Of a stretch of 64,000 nt of DNA, positions 21,373 through 29,173 are shown one piece after another. Under the pieces are notes generated by a model. The model saw only the letters and a program-made list of their open reading frames with translations, did not search any database and had not been told where the DNA came from. Position 1 is the stretch's first letter, and each line of letters opens with the position of its first letter. Source of the DNA: Streptococcus oralis (GTDB lineage: Bacteria > Bacillota > Bacilli > Lactobacillales > Streptococcaceae); NCBI RefSeq assembly GCF_002386345.1, contig NZ_CP023507.1, forward strand, positions 620,001 to 684,000, written 5' to 3'. A program made the position numbers and the translations under genes.

Positions 21373-22632
21373 ATGAAAGTCTATCAGCATGTAAATATCG
21401 TGACTTGTGACCAAGATTTCCATGTTTATTTGGATGGTGTCTTAGCCGTTAAGGATTCTCAAATCGTCTATGTCGGCCAAGAGGAGCCTGAGATTTTAGA
21501 GCAAGCTGAGCAGATTATAGACTATCAGGGAGCCTGGATTATGCCTGGTTTGGTTAATTGCCATACCCATTCTGCTATGACAGGCTTGCGAGGGATCCGG
21601 GATGATAGTAATCTCCATGAATGGCTCAATGATTATATTTGGCCAGCAGAAGCAGGATTTACTCCCGACATGACTACCAAGGCGGTCAAAGAGGCTCTGA
21701 CAGAGATGCTCCAGTCAGGGACAACAACCTTCAATGATATGTATAATCCCAATGGTGTGGATATTGAAAGAATTTATCAGGCAGTCAAGGCATCTAAGAT
21801 GCGTTGTTATTTCTCACCGACTCTCTTTTCTTCAGAAGGTGAAACAACTGATGAGACCATAAGTAGAACACGTGCCATCATCGAGGAAATCTTAGAATAT
21901 AAAAATCCAAATTTCAAGGTTATGGTAGCACCCCATTCTCCATACAGTTGTAATCAAGATTTGCTGGAAGAGAGCTTAGCTATGGCAAAAGAGCTGGACA
22001 TTCCTATTCATATCCATGTGGCGGAGACCAAGGAGGAATCAGGAATTATCCTCAAACGATACGGTAAACGCCCCCTCGCCTTTCTAGAAGAACTAGGTTA
22101 CTTAGATCATCCGTCTGTCTTTGCTCACGGGGTTGAACTAAACGAGAGAGAAATTGAACGCTTGGCAACTTCTCATGTGGCTATCGCCCATAATCCTATT
22201 AGTAACCTCAAACTGGCCTCAGGAATCGCTCCAATCATCCAACTCCAAAAAGCAGGAGTAGCAGTTGGAATTGCGACTGACTCGGTTGCTTCCAATAACA
22301 ATCTAGATATGTTTGAGGAAGGACGGACAGCAGCCCTTCTTCAGAAAATGAAGAGTGGAGATGCCAGCCAGTTCCCTATCGAGACAGCCCTTAAGGCACT
22401 GACAATCGAAGGGGCTAAGGTTCTAGCAATGGAAAAGCAGATAGGAAGCCTAGAAGTTGGCAAGCAGGCAGATTTTCTCGTGATTCAACCACAAGGAAAA
22501 ATCCATCTCCAACCTCAGGAAAATATGCTCTCTCACCTCGTTTATGCAGTCAAATCCAGTGATGTTGATGATGTTTATATCGCTGGAGAACAGGTAGTTA
22601 AGCAAGGCAAAGTTTTAACAGTAGAGATTTAA
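21373..22632 (+). CDS. mtaD: Amidohydrolase, 5'-methylthioadenosine / S-adenosylhomocysteine deaminase family
   Basis: A metal-dependent deaminase of the amidohydrolase superfamily, 419 residues. The metal-binding motif NCHTHSAMTGLRG is at about residues 60-72. Later metal ligands are in HIHVAET (about 214-220), FAHGVEL and IATDSVASNNN. Members with this architecture deaminate SAH, MTA or adenosine; the exact substrate cannot be read from sequence. A good AAGGAGAAAAC ribosome site precedes the ATG. Confidence 0.85.
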   Translation: MKVYQHVNIVTCDQDFHVYLDGVLAVKDSQIVYVGQEEPEILEQAEQIIDYQGAWIMPGLVNCHTHSAMTGLRGIRDDSNLHEWLNDYIWPAEAGFTPDMTTKAVKEALTEMLQSGTTTFNDMYNPNGVDIERIYQAVKASKMRCYFSPTLFSSEGETTDETISRTRAIIEEILEYKNPNFKVMVAPHSPYSCNQDLLEESLAMAKELDIPIHIHVAETKEESGIILKRYGKRPLAFLEELGYLDHPSVFAHGVELNEREIERLATSHVAIAHNPISNLKLASGIAPIIQLQKAGVAVGIATDSVASNNNLDMFEEGRTAALLQKMKSGDASQFPIETALKALTIEGAKVLAMEKQIGSLEVGKQADFLVIQPQGKIHLQPQENMLSHLVYAVKSSDVDDVYIAGEQVVKQGKVLTVEI

Positions 22633-22660
22633 AAAAATTTAAAAAAAGTTTGCAAAAATC

Positions 22661-22689
22661 TTGCATTCTTTTTTTGTCTATGCTATACT
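22661..22689 (+). promoter_or_regulatory. Promoter of rplJ-rplL
   Basis: TTGCAT (22661-22666), a 17-base spacer and TATACT (22684-22689), preceded by an A/T-rich upstream tract. Confidence 0.8.
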
Positions 22690-22693
22690 TATA

Positions 22694-22860
22694 TACGGTT
22701 TGAAAAAACTGCCTAAGACAGTAGGGGAGCTCGACTCGTAAATATCCTACCGAGGACAAAACGTATCATGTAAAAAGAAGCGTATTGTACTTTCGTGTCT
22801 AGGTTTGGGCGCGTTTTTCTTTTGGAAAAATTCCCCAAGCAAAATAATTACGGAGGTGAA
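22694..22860 (+). promoter_or_regulatory. Ribosomal protein L10 leader (autoregulatory mRNA leader)
   Basis: A 170-base untranslated leader before rplJ in the expected position for the Firmicutes L10 leader, which binds the L10-L12 complex and represses the operon. It contains the conserved-looking block around 22725-22770 (AGGGGAGCTCGACTCGTAA...CCTACCGAGGACAAAACG). An imperfect hairpin with a T-rich 3' side at about 22772-22822 could act as an attenuator. Confidence 0.75.
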
Positions 22861-22867
22861 CACACTA

Positions 22868-23368
22868 ATGAGTGAAGCAATTATTGCTAAAAAAGCGGAA
22901 CTAGTTGACGTAGTAGCTGAAAAAATGAAAGCTGCTGCATCTATCGTCGTTGTAGACGCTCGTGGTTTAACAGTTGAGCAAGATACAGTTCTTCGTCGTG
23001 AGCTTCGTGGAAGCGAAGTTGAGTATAAAGTCATTAAAAACTCAATCTTGCGTCGTGCAGCTGAAAAAGCTGGTCTTGAAGATCTTGCATCAGTATTTGT
23101 TGGACCATCTGCAGTAGCATTTTCTAACGAAGATGTTATCGCACCAGCGAAAATCTTGAACGATTTTGCTAAAAACGCTGAAGCACTTGAAATCAAAGGT
23201 GGTGCAATCGAAGGCGCTGTCGCATCTAAAGAAGAAATCGTTGCTCTTGCAACTCTTCCAAACCGCGAAGGACTTCTTTCTATGCTCCTTTCTGTACTTC
23301 AAGCGCCAGTGCGCAACGTTGCTCTTGCAGTCAAAGCGGTTGCAGACAACAAAGAAGACGCAGCTTAA
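22868..23368 (+). CDS. rplJ: 50S ribosomal protein L10
   Basis: Forms the base of the ribosomal stalk and binds L7/L12 dimers. The length of 166 residues is normal. Features seen include [13 protein letters not shown] near the N-terminus, [11 protein letters not shown], and a C-terminal helix for L12 binding. The start at 22868 is taken because GGAGG lies upstream and the family begins MSEAIIAKK; the open frame reaches further upstream into the leader, which is not coding. Confidence 0.97.
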   Translation: MSEAIIAKKAELVDVVAEKMKAAASIVVVDARGLTVEQDTVLRRELRGSEVEYKVIKNSILRRAAEKAGLEDLASVFVGPSAVAFSNEDVIAPAKILNDFAKNAEALEIKGGAIEGAVASKEEIVALATLPNREGLLSMLLSVLQAPVRNVALAVKAVADNKEDAA

Positions 23369-23374
23369 TCTTAA

Positions 23375-23389
23375 GCTACGCAGCGTAGC
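23375..23389 (+). promoter_or_regulatory. Small hairpin between rplJ and rplL
   Basis: GCTACG-CAG-CGTAGC is a 6-bp perfect stem without a T run, so probably an mRNA-stability or processing hairpin that helps give the higher L12 output. Confidence 0.55.
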
Positions 23390-23442
23390 CTAGCTACGGA
23401 AAAACGATTATAAAATTAAAAACTTATTTGGAGGAAATAACA

Positions 23443-23811
23443 ATGGCATTGAACATTGAAAACATTATTGCTGAAATTAAAGAAGCTTCAATCCTTGAAT
23501 TGAACGACCTTGTAAAAGCTATCGAAGAAGAATTTGGTGTAACTGCAGCTGCTCCTGTAGCTGTTGCTGCAGCTGGTGCTGCTGACGCTGGTGCTGCTAA
23601 AGACTCATTTGACGTTGAGTTGACAGCTGCTGGTGACAAAAAAGTTGGCGTTATCAAAGTTGTACGTGAAATCACTGGTCTTGGACTTAAAGAAGCTAAA
23701 GAACTTGTTGATGGTGCACCAGGTGTCATCAAAGAAGGCGTTCCAACTGCAGAAGCTGAAGAAATCAAAGCTAAATTGGAAGAAGCTGGAGCTTCAGTTA
23801 CTCTTAAATAA
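23443..23811 (+). CDS. rplL: 50S ribosomal protein L7/L12 (ICE insertion target)
   Basis: A stalk protein that recruits translation factors. The N-terminal dimerisation domain, an alanine-rich hinge (about residues 35-53) and a C-terminal domain ([21 protein letters not shown]) are intact, 122 residues in all. The ATG at 23443 follows GGAGG; five upstream codons in frame are not part of the protein. The last four codons and the stop coincide with the attachment core of the ICE, so insertion leaves the protein complete. Confidence 0.97.
   Translation: MALNIENIIAEIKEASILELNDLVKAIEEEFGVTAAAPVAVAAAGAADAGAAKDSFDVELTAAGDKKVGVIKVVREITGLGLKEAKELVDGAPGVIKEGVPTAEAEEIKAKLEEAGASVTLK
23797..23811 (+). 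other. Attachment site (attL) of the rplL-type ICE
   Basis: GTTACTCTTAAATAA is the reverse complement of the 15-bp core I recall for ICESa2603-family elements that insert at the 3' end of rplL. The host operon lies to its left and conjugation genes to its right. The second copy (attR) is not in the window. Confidence 0.8.
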
Positions 23812-23907
23812 GAGGCATATACCAATTAGAATTCGGAATACTATAGTATCAGCCTTTTAGAATCGTGAACACATTTTAGAAACTGATAAATTAATTTAGT
23901 TTCCTGC

Positions 23908-23946
23908 CAAAAACCCTACCAAAAATTAATTTGGCAGGGTTTTTCT
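23908..23946 (+). terminator. Terminator downstream of rplL / attL
   Basis: A stem of AAACCCTACCAAA with TTTGGCAGGGTTT (one bulge) followed by T-rich sequence. It lies on the ICE side of the attachment core and stops ribosomal operon transcription. Confidence 0.85.
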
Positions 23947-23964
23947 TTTTAATAAAATTATTTT

Positions 23965-23997
23965 GGAGAACAGTTGAATATTGTTCTCCTTTTTTTA
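23965..23997 (+). terminator. Second terminator just before the first ICE gene
   Basis: A perfect 8-bp stem GGAGAACA (23965-23972) / TGTTCTCC (23982-23989) plus a T run. It ends only about 16 bases before the first ICE start codon, leaving just the ribosome site GGAGGGA in between. Confidence 0.85.
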
Positions 23998-24012
23998 TTT
24001 TCTGGAGGGAGA

Positions 24013-24186
24013 ATGACAAAAGAATTACAATCATCACGCTATATTGTCATTTCATTTTTAGTACGTGAAATGGGAATTGACATTGTTGAAGCCATCTCTC
24101 TTATGGCTGAATTAGAAAAAAGTGGCTTGGTTCGATTGGAATCAAGTGGAGATTTAATACTCAAAGAACTTGGAGGAGAGCTATGA
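24013..24186 (+). CDS. Small ICE protein, probable DNA-binding accessory to repA
   Basis: A 57-residue protein with a compact helical pattern (IVISFLVREMGIDIVEAISLMAELEKSGLVRLE) that looks like a winged-helix or HTH fragment. I do not recognise a family with certainty. The ATG at 24013 is chosen behind GGAGGGAGA; the frame opens further upstream inside the terminator. It overlaps the next gene by 4 bases, so the two are co-translated, which suggests a role in replication control. Confidence 0.65.
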   Translation: MTKELQSSRYIVISFLVREMGIDIVEAISLMAELEKSGLVRLESSGDLILKELGGEL

Positions 24187-24962
24187 AAAGAATTACCGCA
24201 AATCAATACCAAACTTCAGAACGGTATTATAAATTACCTAAAATTCTTTTTGAGGATGAGAAATATATGGATATGAAACTAGAAGTAAAGGTGGCTTATT
24301 CTATTTTAAAAGATCGTTTAGAATTATCTCTCAGTCGTGGTTGGATAGATGAAGAAGGAGCAGTCTATTTAGTATTTTCTAATTCTAAACTGATGAGACT
24401 GTTAGGTTGTTCGAAGTCAAAATTACTGTCCATCAAAAAAACTCTTAAAGAATATGACTTAATTGATGAAGTCCAACAGTCCTCAAGTGAGAAAGGAAGA
24501 CTAGCTAATAAGATTTATTTAGGGGAATTATCTTCTACCCCAGTAGGTAATTCAAACAGGCCTAGTGTTAAAAAAAGACTAGGGCAGGTTGAAAATGAAA
24601 CGGCCCCTGTCTCACATTCAGCCCCTAGTGAGACTGAAGTTAGTGAGACTGAAATTAGTGAGACTGAATCTTTATTTATTGAGGATGAGGAGGATAGGAA
24701 TACTCAACCTATCTTGAAAAGAAAAGTAGAAAAGGTCACAAAATATGATCGAGATTATATTTGGGGATTGGTACAGGATCAATTTAGACGAGAAGGTTTT
24801 TCTGAAACAGCTAGTGAGATTGCTATGACTGATTTTGAAAGAATCTATCAGTATGCTCTTGACAATGTTCGCTTTATTAGACGAGCGGAAGTTTTGGCTG
24901 AATTTGTGTTTAATGGCTTATATTCTGTTTGGAATAACCGTGTTAGAAAAGGAGGTGGTTAA
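24183..24962 (+). CDS. repA: Replication initiator protein, RepA_N family
   Basis: A RepA_N domain covers about residues 1-115 (YYKLPKILFEDEKYMDMKLEVKVAYSILKDRLELS, GWIDEEGAVYLVFSN, LMRLLGCSKSKL). This winged-helix domain initiates plasmid replication and occurs in many streptococcal ICEs. A linker at about 135-165 holds a threefold SETE repeat. The C-terminal helical part (about 180-259) resembles the partner-binding tail of such proteins. It probably maintains the excised circular ICE. Confidence 0.82.
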   Translation: MKRITANQYQTSERYYKLPKILFEDEKYMDMKLEVKVAYSILKDRLELSLSRGWIDEEGAVYLVFSNSKLMRLLGCSKSKLLSIKKTLKEYDLIDEVQQSSSEKGRLANKIYLGELSSTPVGNSNRPSVKKRLGQVENETAPVSHSAPSETEVSETEISETESLFIEDEEDRNTQPILKRKVEKVTKYDRDYIWGLVQDQFRREGFSETASEIAMTDFERIYQYALDNVRFIRRAEVLAEFVFNGLYSVWNNRVRKGGG

Positions 24963-24963
24963 A

Positions 24964-25065
24964 ATGTCGCCAATCGAGTGGATATTAGTTATGCTCATTT
25001 TCATTTCAAGTGGTGTGACACTTTGGACATTGATAGTCGATCAGGAAGGGGGTATAAAGAAATGA
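24964..25065 (+). CDS. Small single-span membrane peptide, 33 residues
   Basis: The short ORF MSPIEWILVMLIFISSG... has a strong AAAGGAGGTGG ribosome site seven bases before the ATG. One hydrophobic segment covers residues 4-24 and the tail is charged. It overlaps the start of the methyltransferase gene by 4 bases, and its ribosome-site strength argues that it is translated. Small hydrophobic peptides of this kind occur in ICEs and phages; function unknown. Confidence 0.6.
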   Translation: MSPIEWILVMLIFISSGVTLWTLIVDQEGGIKK

Positions 25066-26420
25066 GATTTATTGATTTATTTTCAGGTATCGGTGGTTTT
25101 AGACTTGGAATGGGAAGTGTTGGACACGAGTGTATTGGATTTTGTGAGATTGATAAATTTGCTAGAGAATCTTATAAGTCCATTTTTCAAACGAAAGGAG
25201 AAATAGAATTTCATGACATACGAGATGTTTCAGATGACGAATTTAAAAAACTTAGAGGGAAAGTCGATGTCATCTGTGGGGGATTCCCTTGTCAAGCATT
25301 TTCAATCGCAGGAAGACGATTGGGATTTGAAGATACTAGAGGAACTTTGTTCTTTGAAATTGCTCGGGCGGCCAAACAAATCCAACCACGTTTTCTTTTT
25401 CTTGAAAATGTTAAAGGCCTACTCAATCACGATAAGGGACGGACGTTCACCACAATCCTTACCACACTTGATGAGTTGGGGTTTGATGTTGAGTGGCAGG
25501 TGCTTAACAGTAAGGATTTTGGCGTTCCCCAAAACAGAGAGAGGGTGTTTATTATCGGACATTCTAGAAAGAAAGGTACCAGACTCTTATTTCCTTTCAG
25601 ACGAGAAGGTCAAGCAACTAACTCTGAGATTTTAAAAACATTAGGGAATTTGAATCCATCAAAAAGTGGAATGAGCGGTAAAGTCTATTATTTAGAAGGT
25701 CTTGCGCCAACCTTAGTTCGTGGTAAAGGAGAAGGATTTAAAGTTGCGATTCCTTGTATGACACCAGACAGATTAGACAAGAGACAAAATGGTAGACGCT
25801 TTAAGGAAAACCAAGAGCCGATGTTTACTTTAAATACTCAGGATCGTCATGGTATTGTCGTTGTTGGAGATTTACCAACTAGCTTTAAGGAAACTGGTCG
25901 CGTCTATGGAAGTGAGGGCTTATCTCCAACACTGACTACGATGCAAGGAGGAGATAAAATCCCCAAAATACTAATTCCAGAACCAATCCAATTTCTAAAA
26001 GTACGGGAAGCAACGAAAAAAGGATATGCTCAAGCAGAAATAGGAGATTCAATCAATTTAGAAAGACCAAGTTCTCAGTATCGTCGAGGTAGAGTTGGAA
26101 AAGGTATAGCGAATACGTTAACAACTAGTGGTCAAATGGGAGTAGTAGTGGGTGGCTATGAAGGAGAAGATAAACAAGTTTATCATGTAGCTGGTGTCTT
26201 GATAGATGGAAAATTTTACCGTTTGAGAATACGACGAATCACCCCTAAAGAGTGTTTTCGCCTACAGGGCTTTCCTGATTGGGCTTTTGAAGCTGCTAGA
26301 AAAGTCTCTAGTAATAGTCAGCTCTATAAACAAGCTGGTAATAGTGTAACAGTTCCTGTGATTGCCGCAATCGCACAGAAATTAAAAGAAATAGAGGAAA
26401 AAGATGAAAGCTTTAAATAA
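25062..26420 (+). CDS. DNA (cytosine-5) methyltransferase, orphan
   Basis: A 453-residue C5 methyltransferase. The order of motifs is classic: FIDLFSGIGGFRLG (I, AdoMet), CEIDKFA (II), GGFPCQAFS with the catalytic cysteine (IV), FLFLENVKG (VI), FGVPQNRERVFIIG (VIII), a long target-recognition region with several PTL-x-T/L repeats (about residues 210-390), then LQGFPDW (IX) and AGNSVTVPV (X). The start at 25062 follows GGAAGGGGG. No restriction enzyme lies nearby, so it probably shields the ICE from host restriction during transfer. Target sequence unknown. Confidence 0.93.
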   Translation: MRFIDLFSGIGGFRLGMGSVGHECIGFCEIDKFARESYKSIFQTKGEIEFHDIRDVSDDEFKKLRGKVDVICGGFPCQAFSIAGRRLGFEDTRGTLFFEIARAAKQIQPRFLFLENVKGLLNHDKGRTFTTILTTLDELGFDVEWQVLNSKDFGVPQNRERVFIIGHSRKKGTRLLFPFRREGQATNSEILKTLGNLNPSKSGMSGKVYYLEGLAPTLVRGKGEGFKVAIPCMTPDRLDKRQNGRRFKENQEPMFTLNTQDRHGIVVVGDLPTSFKETGRVYGSEGLSPTLTTMQGGDKIPKILIPEPIQFLKVREATKKGYAQAEIGDSINLERPSSQYRRGRVGKGIANTLTTSGQMGVVVGGYEGEDKQVYHVAGVLIDGKFYRLRIRRITPKECFRLQGFPDWAFEAARKVSSNSQLYKQAGNSVTVPVIAAIAQKLKEIEEKDESFK

Positions 26421-26853
26421 AGAGTCAATACTAGATTGTGATGAATTAGAAACAGAATTACATGACGCAGAAATCAAACAGCTGGATGAACAAATATTTT
26501 TGTTGCCCAATTATCCATGTGAGTTTGAAGTGACATTATTAGATAATTACCATAAAAAACACAACTACCCACTATTTTATGAATCCTATCTTCAAAACAT
26601 TATGGAATTCCTTGAAAGTCAGGATATAAAGAACGGAGCTGATGCTTTTGTAGATGATAATCAGAATCTTGTTTTTGTTTTATATGGGCAAGGCTATCGA
26701 GCCGAGGGAAAAGAGGGAATACTTACAACCCAAGTAACTGTAAAAGCTTATGATGAAGACAAGAAACCGATTAACTTCGCAAACTTATTAGATTCCTTAA
26801 TAGTCTCAGAATATCAAATGGAACCGAATCTTTGGGAGGTCTCCCATGATTGA
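26404..26853 (+). CDS. Hypothetical ICE protein, 149 residues
   Basis: An acidic cytoplasmic protein with no membrane segment and no motif I recognise. It overlaps the methyltransferase gene by 17 bases and the next gene by 8, so it belongs to the same transcript. It contains a beta-rich middle section (FVDDNQNLVFVLYGQGYRAEG). Confidence 0.7.
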   Translation: MKALNKESILDCDELETELHDAEIKQLDEQIFLLPNYPCEFEVTLLDNYHKKHNYPLFYESYLQNIMEFLESQDIKNGADAFVDDNQNLVFVLYGQGYRAEGKEGILTTQVTVKAYDEDKKPINFANLLDSLIVSEYQMEPNLWEVSHD

Positions 26854-27226
26854 TCTCTATCTAAGTAAAAATAGCCAAAGAAATCAACTTCTTTTAGACT
26901 TCTTCCAAAACTATGGCATCGAGGTATCTTGTCATTCAGTTTCTGAAATGACAAAGGACAAATTAATTGAGATGATGAGCTATTCTTCAGATTGTTTTGA
27001 ATTTTTATCTCCCAATTTATTACGATTTAAGAACCGTGACAATCTGAGATTAACGGATTTCGTTGAGATGATCTTAAAAAATCCTGAACTAACCATCAGA
27101 CTTCCTCTTGCGGTTTCAAATAAGCGGGTTTATCCAAATCTGAATTTGGAAGAGGCTAGAGCTCTATTGCCAAGAGATACGAAACAATTGATTTACATGG
27201 CACAAACACATTATTTATCTAACTAA
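26846..27226 (+). CDS. Spx/ArsC-family protein lacking the CxxC motif
   Basis: A 126-residue protein whose layout matches Spx. It has IDLYLSKNSQRNQLLLDFFQNYGIE in place of the thioredoxin-fold start, then LTDFVEMILKNPELTIRLPLAVSNKR and the C-terminal ARALLPRDTK, which resembles the RAFLPR ending of Spx. Spx binds the RNA polymerase alpha C-terminal domain and redirects transcription under oxidative stress. The redox cysteines after the first strand are replaced (SKNSQRN), so it cannot work as a thiol switch. It may be a constitutive polymerase-binding regulator carried by the ICE. This rests on my reading of the pattern. Confidence 0.6.
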   Translation: MIDLYLSKNSQRNQLLLDFFQNYGIEVSCHSVSEMTKDKLIEMMSYSSDCFEFLSPNLLRFKNRDNLRLTDFVEMILKNPELTIRLPLAVSNKRVYPNLNLEEARALLPRDTKQLIYMAQTHYLSN

Positions 27227-27238
27227 AGGAGAAGCAAT

Positions 27239-27472
27239 ATGGCTGAACGATTTTGGGAGAACTTGTCCATTATTTTGGCTGAAAGAAATATTAGCTGGAT
27301 TGAGTTAACCAGAAAAATGTTTGCGGGAGAGTTTCACTATCCAAGTGAATTGAATCGTTTGTATCAAAAGATTCGCCACTATAAGATGGAACAACGAATG
27401 CCTCAAAGTCCATGGGTAGAAAGGATTGTGCAGGTATTAGATTTAGATTATGAAGATTTATTTCGGAGGTAA
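27239..27472 (+). CDS. Small HTH-like ICE protein, 77 residues
   Basis: The sequence WENLSIILAERNISWIELTRKMFAG...PWVERIVQVLDLDYEDLF has the helix spacing of a Cro/CI-type helix-turn-helix, with the usual closing helix (IVQVLDLDYEDLF). The recognition helix is not clear. AAAGGAG precedes the ATG. It might regulate the accessory operon; function not established. Confidence 0.6.
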   Translation: MAERFWENLSIILAERNISWIELTRKMFAGEFHYPSELNRLYQKIRHYKMEQRMPQSPWVERIVQVLDLDYEDLFRR

Positions 27473-27474
27473 CT

Positions 27475-28062
27475 ATGAAAAGAATAATTCCAGTTTATTT
27501 ATTCCAACAAGTAAATGTCCTATTGGTATCCCTATACTTACTGAAATTGTTTTGTATCGGTGAGTTAACTATACTACAGATTCTCTATGGAGCGTCTCTC
27601 ATTTCTTTTTTAGGGATGTATGGTCAACGAAAACAAGTGGCCAAGGTCAATATGAAAATTAGGATAAAGTGGATTGGTATTGGATTCGTTAGCCTACTGA
27701 TTATAAGTATATGTTTTAGTCTGATTTATGCTCAAGGAAGCACGAATCAAGCAAACTTAATTGGCCTTCAACATCAAGTTCCTTGGTTTTCATTTTTATT
27801 GTTCTTAATCAATGCGAGTATGGTTGAAGAATTTTTGTATAGAGAAATTTTATGGAACTTGGTTAGAAAATTAGATATTCGAGTTGCTTTGACAAGTGTT
27901 TTATTTGCCTTAGCTCATCATCCAGAAACTATTTTAGCTTGGTGTTTATATGTTTCATTGGGAATGTTTTTAGGGATGGTACGCTATAAATCGGACTTAT
28001 GGGGCAGTATGGGGCTACATTTAGTGTGGAACCTACTAGTTTATAGTTTGCTGCTTTTTTAG
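27475..28062 (+). CDS. CPBP-family intramembrane (CAAX-type) protease
   Basis: A 195-residue protein with about five to six membrane segments. It shows the family motifs EEFLYREIL (the EExxxR glutamates, about residues 121-129), LAHHP (catalytic histidine, about 146-150) and HLVWN (about 182-186). Bacterial members often give immunity to bacteriocins or process membrane proteins. It is the last gene of the leading accessory operon and starts right after the HTH-like gene. Without a bacteriocin nearby its target is unknown. Confidence 0.82.
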   Translation: MKRIIPVYLFQQVNVLLVSLYLLKLFCIGELTILQILYGASLISFLGMYGQRKQVAKVNMKIRIKWIGIGFVSLLIISICFSLIYAQGSTNQANLIGLQHQVPWFSFLLFLINASMVEEFLYREILWNLVRKLDIRVALTSVLFALAHHPETILAWCLYVSLGMFLGMVRYKSDLWGSMGLHLVWNLLVYSLLLF

Positions 28063-28084
28063 ACCAAATTAGTTTGTTTTAGGG

Positions 28085-28128
28085 AAATAAAATGCTAACG
28101 TTATGTAACAATGTTAGTCTTTTATTTC
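28085..28128 (+). terminator. Terminator closing the leading ICE operon
   Basis: CTAAC / GTTAG stem extended by AAATAAAA / TTTTATTT at the base, ending in a T-rich tract. Confidence 0.75.
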
Positions 28129-28202
28129 AAAGTCTTTGATTAATATGAATTTAGCTCGACAGAAAAATAAGAAATGTGATAAAAATTTCAACTACTCTTA
28201 TC

Positions 28203-28208
28203 TATAAT
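28203..28208 (+). promoter_or_regulatory. -10 element before the structured leader of the conjugation operon
   Basis: A perfect TATAAT in TCTATAATAAAG. The -35 region is weak (TGATAA at 28178, 19-base spacer). Transcription from here would begin at about 28215 and produce the structured RNA that follows. Confidence 0.6.
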
Positions 28209-28238
28209 AAAGCTACCTGTTCTTTGAAAATTGAATCC

Positions 28239-28368
28239 ACTCCGTCTTGATTAGCGTGCCTGTGTAAGTAGGGACTGAGAGTATTTCCCTGTGAAGGGCA
28301 ACTGGCACAAGACGTGTGTGAGAATTTTCTAACAGACACGGAGTTTATCGTTTCCAGACTTAAACGAT
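28239..28368 (+). ncRNA. Structured non-coding leader upstream of the conjugation operon
   Basis: About 330 bases without a convincing ORF (28063-28395) hold several nested inverted repeats: ACTCCGT (28239-28245) with ACGGAGT (28338-28344); CGTCTTG (28243-28249) with CAAGACG (28308-28314); GTGCC (28256-28260) with GGCAC (28304-28308); AGGGA (28270-28274) with TCCCT (28286-28290); and a 7-bp hairpin ATCGTTT/AAACGAT (28347-28353 with 28362-28368). The first two pairings share CGT and exclude each other, like a switch. It could be a regulatory leader RNA, or a single-strand origin on DNA. No protein-binding motif is recognised. Confidence 0.5.
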
Positions 28369-28395
28369 GCGACAAACTAGATAAAGGAGTTAATC

Positions 28396-28695
28396 ATGAA
28401 GGTAGTAAACTTGTATGATTTGAAACAAATGGGAAATAAAGGTGGTTGTACCATCCAATTGATTCATCACTTTCCTTTTGGTATGGGCTTAGGACATCTC
28501 AAAAAAGACTACATTGAATTTAAACGTGTTGGTATCTTTGATGGGAAAGCAGTAGAAGTCACTCTTAGAGAACCTTATTCGAGAGATCTACTGCAGGTTG
28601 TCAAGTCGATTAAGCAACGTCAGAAATTGATAGCTTATCGTTATAAAGAAGGAAAGCTGCTATTTGTTAAGAAGGAGGCCTCAGATGTCCTCTGA
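28396..28695 (+). CDS. Hypothetical protein at the head of the conjugation operon
   Basis: A 99-residue soluble, basic protein with no recognised family. It begins MKVVNLYDLKQMGNKGG behind AAAGGAG and overlaps the PcfB-like gene by 11 bases. It is the first product of the transfer operon after the structured leader. Confidence 0.7.
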   Translation: MKVVNLYDLKQMGNKGGCTIQLIHHFPFGMGLGHLKKDYIEFKRVGIFDGKAVEVTLREPYSRDLLQVVKSIKQRQKLIAYRYKEGKLLFVKKEASDVL

Positions 28696-29173
28696 ACAAC
28701 AGGAACGAATGGCAGTTCAATATGCTGAGCGTAGTCTTTTATTTACTGTAAAAAGTCTTTTAAAGATTCTAGAATGGTCTAGACGTCAGGCTTTAGCACA
28801 GGATTCCGCCTATAAGATAGGGGTGCAGAAATTAGAAGAATTGCTACAATCTCCCTATGCGATTGATACGATTAATCTGAAAAAAGATTTTTTGGACAAA
28901 CCAATTGATATAGAGAAATTTAAAGCTTTTTTAGAAAAAGAAGAGATTCCTTTAGCCATCGCTTGGCAAGGGGATTCTCTGCATTTCTACACGAAAGACC
29001 GTTCGATTCTAGACAATCATTTAGACCATCTGTTAGAAAAAATGGTTAATGATCCGGAGAAATTAGCTGATTTTACCATTGATAAGTCTTTAGACGATGC
29101 AATTGATGAAGCTAAATCCCAAATAACCTTTAGACAAGAAGGGGCCGTCAAACAGAAAGAGATGGTGAGATGA
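28685..29173 (+). CDS. PcfB-like (DUF3801) conjugation accessory protein
   Basis: A 162-residue protein matching the DUF3801/PcfB pattern: an N-terminal helix bundle (ERMAVQYAERSLLFTVKSLLKIL), then a small alpha-beta domain (IDIEKFKAFLEKEEIPLAIAWQGDSLHFYTKD). PcfB works with the PcfC coupling protein and the relaxosome in pCF10. The ATG at 28685 is chosen because AAGGAGG lies 8-14 bases upstream. The stop overlaps the start of the coupling protein gene (GATGATG). Confidence 0.75.
   Translation: MSSEQQERMAVQYAERSLLFTVKSLLKILEWSRRQALAQDSAYKIGVQKLEELLQSPYAIDTINLKKDFLDKPIDIEKFKAFLEKEEIPLAIAWQGDSLHFYTKDRSILDNHLDHLLEKMVNDPEKLADFTIDKSLDDAIDEAKSQITFRQEGAVKQKEMVR

Noticed and set aside
22747..23196. 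149-codon minus-strand ORF opposite rplJ
   Set aside because: Antisense shadow of a highly biased ribosomal gene; serine/alanine-rich low-complexity product.
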